In this document: positions 60,516 to 64,000 of the stretch, one piece after another
How positions within the stretch are numbered: position 1 is the stretch's first letter
How the letters are laid out: the number at the start of each line of letters is the position of its first letter
Notes under the pieces: model-generated
What the model was told of the DNA's origin: nothing
The model's input: only the letters and a program-made list of their open reading frames with translations
Databases searched by the model: none
Source: JBCBDX01 sp039815825
GTDB taxonomy: Bacteria; Pseudomonadota; Alphaproteobacteria; Rhizobiales; Rhizobiaceae
Length of the DNA: 64,000 nucleotides
NCBI GenBank assembly: GCA_039815825.1
Contig: JBCBYO010000017.1
Span: 1-64,000 of the forward strand
Direction: 5' to 3'
Position numbers and translations under genes: made by a program

Positions 60516-61136
60516 ATGGATTTACAGGCGATATTCCCTGTGTTGGCAGCTTTTATCGTTATCACGGTCGCACCTGGACCCGCCAACATTGCTGTCGCGA
60601 CCATCTCTATGGCTAATGGCCGATATGCCGGCTTTCAGTTTGGTGCTGGTCTTGGCGTTGGGTTCGCGCTTTGGGGCCTCTTGGCGGCTTCCGGGTTGGG
60701 TGCGGTGCTGCAGGCATCCGCCAGTGCCATGGTTGCCTTGAAGATAGCCGGTGGAAGTTATCTTTTATGGTTGGCTTTGACATCTTGGCGGTCAGCAGAA
60801 CCGCAGGCACTTGATTTGGCTGGCAAGGACCAACAATTTTGGTTTGTTCAAGGCCTTCTCTTGAATCTTTCAAATCCCAAGGCCGTGGTAGCTTGGCTGG
60901 CAGCGCTGGCCGCCGGTTTTGGTGATGCCGCTCAACCGGCCCAGCTCCTGCTTGTGACGTTCGTTTGTGTGAGCTTGGGTTTCCTGAACTACTTCGGATA
61001 CGCGCTCTTCTTTTCGCTCAAAGGGTTCATGACGCTTTATCAGCGCTTTGCCACTTGGTTTGGCCGTACGGTCGCTGTGTTTTTCGCTTTAACCGGCTTG
61101 GCAGTTCTTCGTTCCGCTTTTCAACGAACCGCTTAA
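60516..61136 (+). CDS. LysE/RhtB family amino acid exporter
   Basis: The 206-residue protein has six helices and the LysE family motif FIVITVAPGPANIAVATISMANGRYAGFQFGAGLGVG near the start, plus LLLNLSNPKAVVAWLAAL in the middle. It should export an amino acid or related metabolite; the substrate is unknown. The ATG follows GAGGGGA. It is convergent with rpoH. Confidence 0.9.
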   Translation: MDLQAIFPVLAAFIVITVAPGPANIAVATISMANGRYAGFQFGAGLGVGFALWGLLAASGLGAVLQASASAMVALKIAGGSYLLWLALTSWRSAEPQALDLAGKDQQFWFVQGLLLNLSNPKAVVAWLAALAAGFGDAAQPAQLLLVTFVCVSLGFLNYFGYALFFSLKGFMTLYQRFATWFGRTVAVFFALTGLAVLRSAFQRTA

Positions 61137-61146
61137 GGGTACACAC

Positions 61147-61175
61147 AAAAAAGCCGATGCTGAGCACCGGCCTTT
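61147..61175 (-). terminator. Intrinsic terminator of rpoH
   Basis: On the minus strand, GCCGGTGCT pairs with AGCATCGGC (one G·U pair) and is followed by six T, about 30 bp after the rpoH stop. Confidence 0.8.
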
Positions 61176-61202
61176 GAGTAGTTTGTTGTCACTATATGTT
61201 TA

Positions 61203-62111
61203 TTAGTGCGCCGCGATTGCTTCGCGGGTGCTTTTCTCGACGGCTGCCGCCGCAGCTTGTACAGCTTCCTGCACTTTTTCAAACGCACGCACTTCAATCT
61301 GGCGAACACGCTCTCGAGAGATGCTAAACTCACCGGACAATTCTTCCAGCGTGAGTGGGTCTTCAGACAAGCGACGCGCCGTGAAAATGCGCTTTTCGCG
61401 ATCATTCAGCACGTCCATGGCATCTTTTAGCAATGCACGGCGTTGATCAATTTCGTCTTCTTCGATCAGCATCTTTTCCTGACTGTCGGAATCGTCAACC
61501 AGCCAGTCTTGCCATTGACCGCTTTCGCCTTCGCCAGCGCGCATCGGCGCGTTGAGTGAGGCGTCTCCAGAAAGGCGTTGGTTCATTGACCGCACATCTT
61601 CTTCAGTCACCTGCAGATCGGTCGCGATTTGTTTGACCTGATCTTCGTTCAAGTCGCCGTCGCCAAGCGCTTGAATACGGTTTTTGGCTTTGCGCAGGTT
61701 AAAAAACAACCGCTTTTGGTTCGCGGTCGTGCCCATTTTGACAAGGCTCCAAGAGCGCAGGACATATTCCTGGATAGATGCCTTGATCCACCACATGGCG
61801 TAAGTCGCCAAGCGGAAACCGCGCTCCGGATCGAATTTCTTGACCGCCTGCATCAGGCCAACATTGCCTTCTGAGACAACTTCGCCCATCGGCAAACCGT
61901 AGCCGCGGTAGCCCATGGCAATCTTTGCGACCAAACGCAGGTGGGAGGTCACGAGCCGATGTGCGGCGTCAGTGTCCTCATGTTCATGATAACGTTTTGC
62001 GAGCATATATTCTTCGTCGGGCTGTAGCATGGGGAAGCGACGAACTTCCTCCAAATATCGAGACAAACCGTCCGAACCCCCGACAAGGCTGGGTAGTGTA
62101 TTCTGGGCCAT
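61203..62111 (-). CDS. rpoH: RNA polymerase heat-shock sigma factor RpoH
   Basis: The 302-residue sigma factor has region 1.2-like YLEEVRRFPMLQPDEEYMLAKRY, region 2 with EGNVGLMQAVKKFDPERGFRLATYAMWWIKASIQEYVLRSWSLVK, the RpoH-specific box QKRLFFNLRKAKNRI directly after region 2, and region 4 with LTLEELSGEFSISRERVRQIEVRAFEKVQ. It directs polymerase to heat-shock genes. The start follows AGGGAGAAAGGG. An 11-bp stem lies about 50 bases upstream in the leader. Confidence 0.95.
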   Translation of the reverse strand: MAQNTLPSLVGGSDGLSRYLEEVRRFPMLQPDEEYMLAKRYHEHEDTDAAHRLVTSHLRLVAKIAMGYRGYGLPMGEVVSEGNVGLMQAVKKFDPERGFRLATYAMWWIKASIQEYVLRSWSLVKMGTTANQKRLFFNLRKAKNRIQALGDGDLNEDQVKQIATDLQVTEEDVRSMNQRLSGDASLNAPMRAGEGESGQWQDWLVDDSDSQEKMLIEEDEIDQRRALLKDAMDVLNDREKRIFTARRLSEDPLTLEELSGEFSISRERVRQIEVRAFEKVQEAVQAAAAAVEKSTREAIAAH

Positions 62112-62161
62112 GAAGCACCCTTTCTCCCTTTTTTATCGTTCCCGCACTATGCGGCGAACAC

Positions 62162-62195
62162 GGAGGTGATGACCGAACAACGCGTCACCACCTCC
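62162..62195 (-). other. 11-bp inverted repeat in the rpoH leader
   Basis: On the minus strand GGAGGTGGTGA pairs with TCATCACCTCC (one G·U pair) around a 12-nt loop, about 50 bases before the rpoH ATG. No T-run follows, so it is more likely a leader structure or a regulatory site than a terminator of rluD. Confidence 0.5.
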
Positions 62196-62249
62196 CGCAT
62201 ATGCTTATAATTGGTGATTGAAAGGGGCGATTTCAAGGCAACAAGGTGG

Positions 62250-63266
62250 CTAGGTGCCGACCAGTGCACCTAGAACTATGCCCATATCGTCTGCCATCGT
62301 CGTCTCAAAACGCATAATCTCTCCGGTTGTGGGATGTTCGAAAACGAGCTTGTAGGCATGCAAGGCTTGTCGATTGAGATCGTTGATCGCCTGAGCCGCC
62401 GTTTCTTCGAGTTTAGCTGTTTTTGTCTTGAAACCACTGCCATAGACGTTGTCACCGACCAGCGGGTGGCCCGCATGGGCCATATGGACCCTGATTTGGT
62501 GGGTGCGCCCCGTCTCAAGGCGGCATTCAACGAGTGCCAAATCGGTGCCGTTTTTCTCCTCACTGAAGATTTTCTGGATCGTATAGTGTGTGACGGCGTG
62601 GCGGGCATCGGGCTGGCTTTCTGACACCACCGCTTGTCGTTTTCGGTCACCTGAAGATCGGCCAAGAAAGGTTTCAATGGTGCCCGCCCGACGGTCCGGT
62701 ATGCCCCAAATCAAGGCCAAATAGGCGCGTTCCATAACACCGGTTTTTCCATGGTCAGCAAATTGCGCGGACAAATGTTGGTGCGCATGATCGTTTTTGG
62801 CCACCACCATGACGCCGGACGTCTCTTTGTCCAGCCGGTGAACAATGCCTGGCCGCTTGACCCCGCCGATACCAGAGAGCGTATCGCCGCAATGATAGAT
62901 CAAGGCGTTGACGAGCGTTCCAGTCGGGTTGCCCGCGCCTGGATGAACAACGAGCCCAGCCGGCTTATCGACCACCAGCAAGTCTGCATCTTCATAAAGA
63001 ATGTTGAGGGCAATGTTTTCACCGATAGGTTCGGGCGGCTCGGCATCGGGCACTTCAAAAGAGACGCGATCGCCCATTTTCACTTTTCTCTTGGCAGAGG
63101 TTTCGGACGTCCCATTGAGCTTTACATGTCCATTGGTGATCATCGTTTGCGCTTGGGAACGTGACATGCCAAGCGGCAGATGAAGCGCAACGAACTGATC
63201 CAACCTTTTGGCGTGGTTGTCTTCTTCAACATCTATTGTTTTCAAATGCTCTTCCATGTGCTTCAT
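62250..63266 (-). CDS. rluD: RluA family pseudouridine synthase (RluD-like)
   Basis: The protein has an N-terminal S4 RNA-binding domain (KRLDQFVALHLPLGMSRSQAQTMITNGHVKLNG) and the catalytic domain with GIVHRLDKETSGVMVVAK, where the Asp is catalytic, and LETGRTHQIRVHMAHAGHPLVGDNVYG. It turns uridines of 23S rRNA into pseudouridine. The frame is open to 63488 but the true start is 63266 or 63257, because the next gene begins at 63300 on the other strand. The rluD–rpoH order is common in Hyphomicrobiales. Confidence 0.92.
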   Translation of the reverse strand: MKHMEEHLKTIDVEEDNHAKRLDQFVALHLPLGMSRSQAQTMITNGHVKLNGTSETSAKRKVKMGDRVSFEVPDAEPPEPIGENIALNILYEDADLLVVDKPAGLVVHPGAGNPTGTLVNALIYHCGDTLSGIGGVKRPGIVHRLDKETSGVMVVAKNDHAHQHLSAQFADHGKTGVMERAYLALIWGIPDRRAGTIETFLGRSSGDRKRQAVVSESQPDARHAVTHYTIQKIFSEEKNGTDLALVECRLETGRTHQIRVHMAHAGHPLVGDNVYGSGFKTKTAKLEETAAQAINDLNRQALHAYKLVFEHPTTGEIMRFETTMADDMGIVLGALVGT

Positions 63267-63299
63267 GCCATCGCCGAGTGCCAGCCGATTGAGTAACCG

Positions 63300-63674
63300 A
63301 TGAATCAGATAAACCCAACGCCTGATGAGACCCAAGACGAGAAGCCGCTTGATCCGGCTGTCGAGCGGGTGCGCGCCAAAATGGTCCGCTTGCTTGCCGT
63401 CTCGATGGGGATCATGTTCGTTTCCATTTTTGCTGTTTTGGCCGCCGTCATCTACCGGATCAACGCCGATAGCACAGATGTTTTTCAAAGCGCTGAAATT
63501 GCGCTGCCTGCTGGTTTTTCGGTTCTTGAAAGCGGTGTCGATGATGACACGGTATTTCTTCGCGGTGAGACCGCGGAAGGCGACGCCAAAATGCTGATTT
63601 TCAATGCGGTGACTGGCAATTTGCTGCGCGAGTTGATGTTACGAGATGACGTCAGCGTGCCCACCGACCAATAA
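63300..63674 (+). CDS. DUF6476-like small membrane protein
   Basis: The 124-residue protein has a short cytosolic part with DPAVERVRAKMVRLL, one membrane helix (AVSMGIMFVSIFAVLAAVIY, about residues 34–53) and a small periplasmic beta domain (ALPAGFSVLESGVDDDTVFLRGETAEG). This resembles the DUF6476 family found divergent to rluD in Hyphomicrobiales, but I recognise it only by pattern. The start is 34 bp from the rluD start. Confidence 0.7.
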   Translation: MNQINPTPDETQDEKPLDPAVERVRAKMVRLLAVSMGIMFVSIFAVLAAVIYRINADSTDVFQSAEIALPAGFSVLESGVDDDTVFLRGETAEGDAKMLIFNAVTGNLLRELMLRDDVSVPTDQ

Positions 63675-63804
63675 CAAAGTCTAATACCCGCCGCAAATTA
63701 CCGCAGCTTTGGCCTCAAAAAAAAGCATTGTCGGCCTTTACAAACCTGTTTCGCTTTCGTTTGCTGTCAAACGAAGTTAGTCCCGGCGCCCGATTTGGAG
63801 CGGA

Positions 63805-64000
63805 ATGAATAATCAACGTGGTGCTGCTGTTAAGTATGACAGTGTGCAAAAGAGTTATGACGGTGAAACGCTCGTCGTCAAAAATCTGAACCTGGATATC
63901 GCTCGCGGCGAATTCCTTACAATGCTTGGTCCATCGGGATCCGGTAAAACAACCTGCCTCATGATGCTCGCCGGTTTTGAACCTGCCACTCACGGGGAAA
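63805..64000 (+). CDS. ABC transporter ATP-binding protein, 3' truncated (spermidine/putrescine type)
   Basis: The frame opens at the ATG at 63805, after GGAG, and runs off the right edge. The 65 residues seen include VKYDSVQKSYDGETLVVKNLNLDIARGEF and Walker A LGPSGSGKTTCLMMLAGFE, matching the PotA-like ATPases of polyamine and similar importers. The substrate cannot be judged from this part. Confidence 0.88.
   Translation, partial: MNNQRGAAVKYDSVQKSYDGETLVVKNLNLDIARGEFLTMLGPSGSGKTTCLMMLAGFEPATHGE

Noticed and set aside
1..64000. tRNA, rRNA, CRISPR arrays, insertion sequences and attachment sites
   Set aside because: No cloverleaf-type sequences, repeat-spacer arrays, transposase genes or flanking repeats were seen in any intergenic region.

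Overview
The window is ordinary chromosomal DNA of an alphaproteobacterium, most likely of the order Hyphomicrobiales (Rhizobiales). The evidence is gene content and order: rpmE–rcdA–DUF1192, trcR (DUF1013), DUF4164–zapA–6S RNA–5-formyl-THF cyclo-ligase, yebC–ruvCAB–ybgC–tolQRAB–pal–cpoB–tilS–ftsH–glmM, serC–serA behind a serC-type leader, and purA/rpoH/rluD. GC content looks to be in the mid-50s by eye. I see no rRNA, tRNA, CRISPR array, prophage or insertion sequence. No gap between genes exceeds about 280 bases once gene starts are trimmed to the best-supported codon.

Layout. 1–6 kb: the end of a MotA/TolQ-like gene, its OmpA-like partner, an ABC exporter, rpmE, rcdA, DUF1192 and a quinone oxidoreductase. 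6–14 kb: a large exported phytase/esterase-like protein behind a probable Pho box, trcR, a YafY regulator with a VOC protein and SDR, a family 2 glycosyltransferase, and a carnitine-type catabolic pair (L-carnitine dehydrogenase, BKACE). 14–30 kb: prpE-type acyl-CoA synthetase, SGNH hydrolase and the lower-glycolysis/pentose enzymes fda, pgk, gap and tkt, which lie on one strand but are separated by accessory genes, including an HxlR / NTF2-like / Tat-exported / ferric-reductase-like group at 23.7–26.0 kb. 30–51 kb: the conserved zapA-to-glmM housekeeping block, with an exported metallopeptidase, an exported metallo-beta-lactamase-fold protein, a YHYH protein, an unknown acidic protein and a GH5 glycosidase between its parts. 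51–64 kb: two tandem outer-membrane beta-barrel genes, serC–serA, an EamA transporter, purA, a large single-pass membrane protein, a LysE exporter, rpoH, rluD, a DUF6476-like gene and the start of an ABC ATPase gene that runs off the window.

How the parts work together. A cell-cycle and envelope theme runs through the window: RcdA and TrcR belong to the CtrA network, and five perfect TTAA-N7-TTAA (CtrA-box) sites lie in intergenic DNA upstream of rcdA (two), pal and both outer-membrane protein genes. The Tol–Pal system, ZapA, FtsH and GlmM serve envelope constriction and envelope synthesis. A second theme is local regulation that can be read directly from the DNA: a four-unit Pho box, a 12-bp perfect inverted repeat in front of the VOC–yafY operon, a serC leader whose second hairpin covers the ribosome binding site, and 6S RNA.

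The best candidates for undescribed biology are the HxlR/NTF2/Tat/ferric-reductase-like group, the unknown acidic gene inserted between yebC and ruvC, the thioesterase-less carnitine-type operon fused to a prpE-like gene, and the set of CtrA boxes on pal and the two outer-membrane protein genes. Functions are assigned from sequence motifs recognised by eye; no database search was run.
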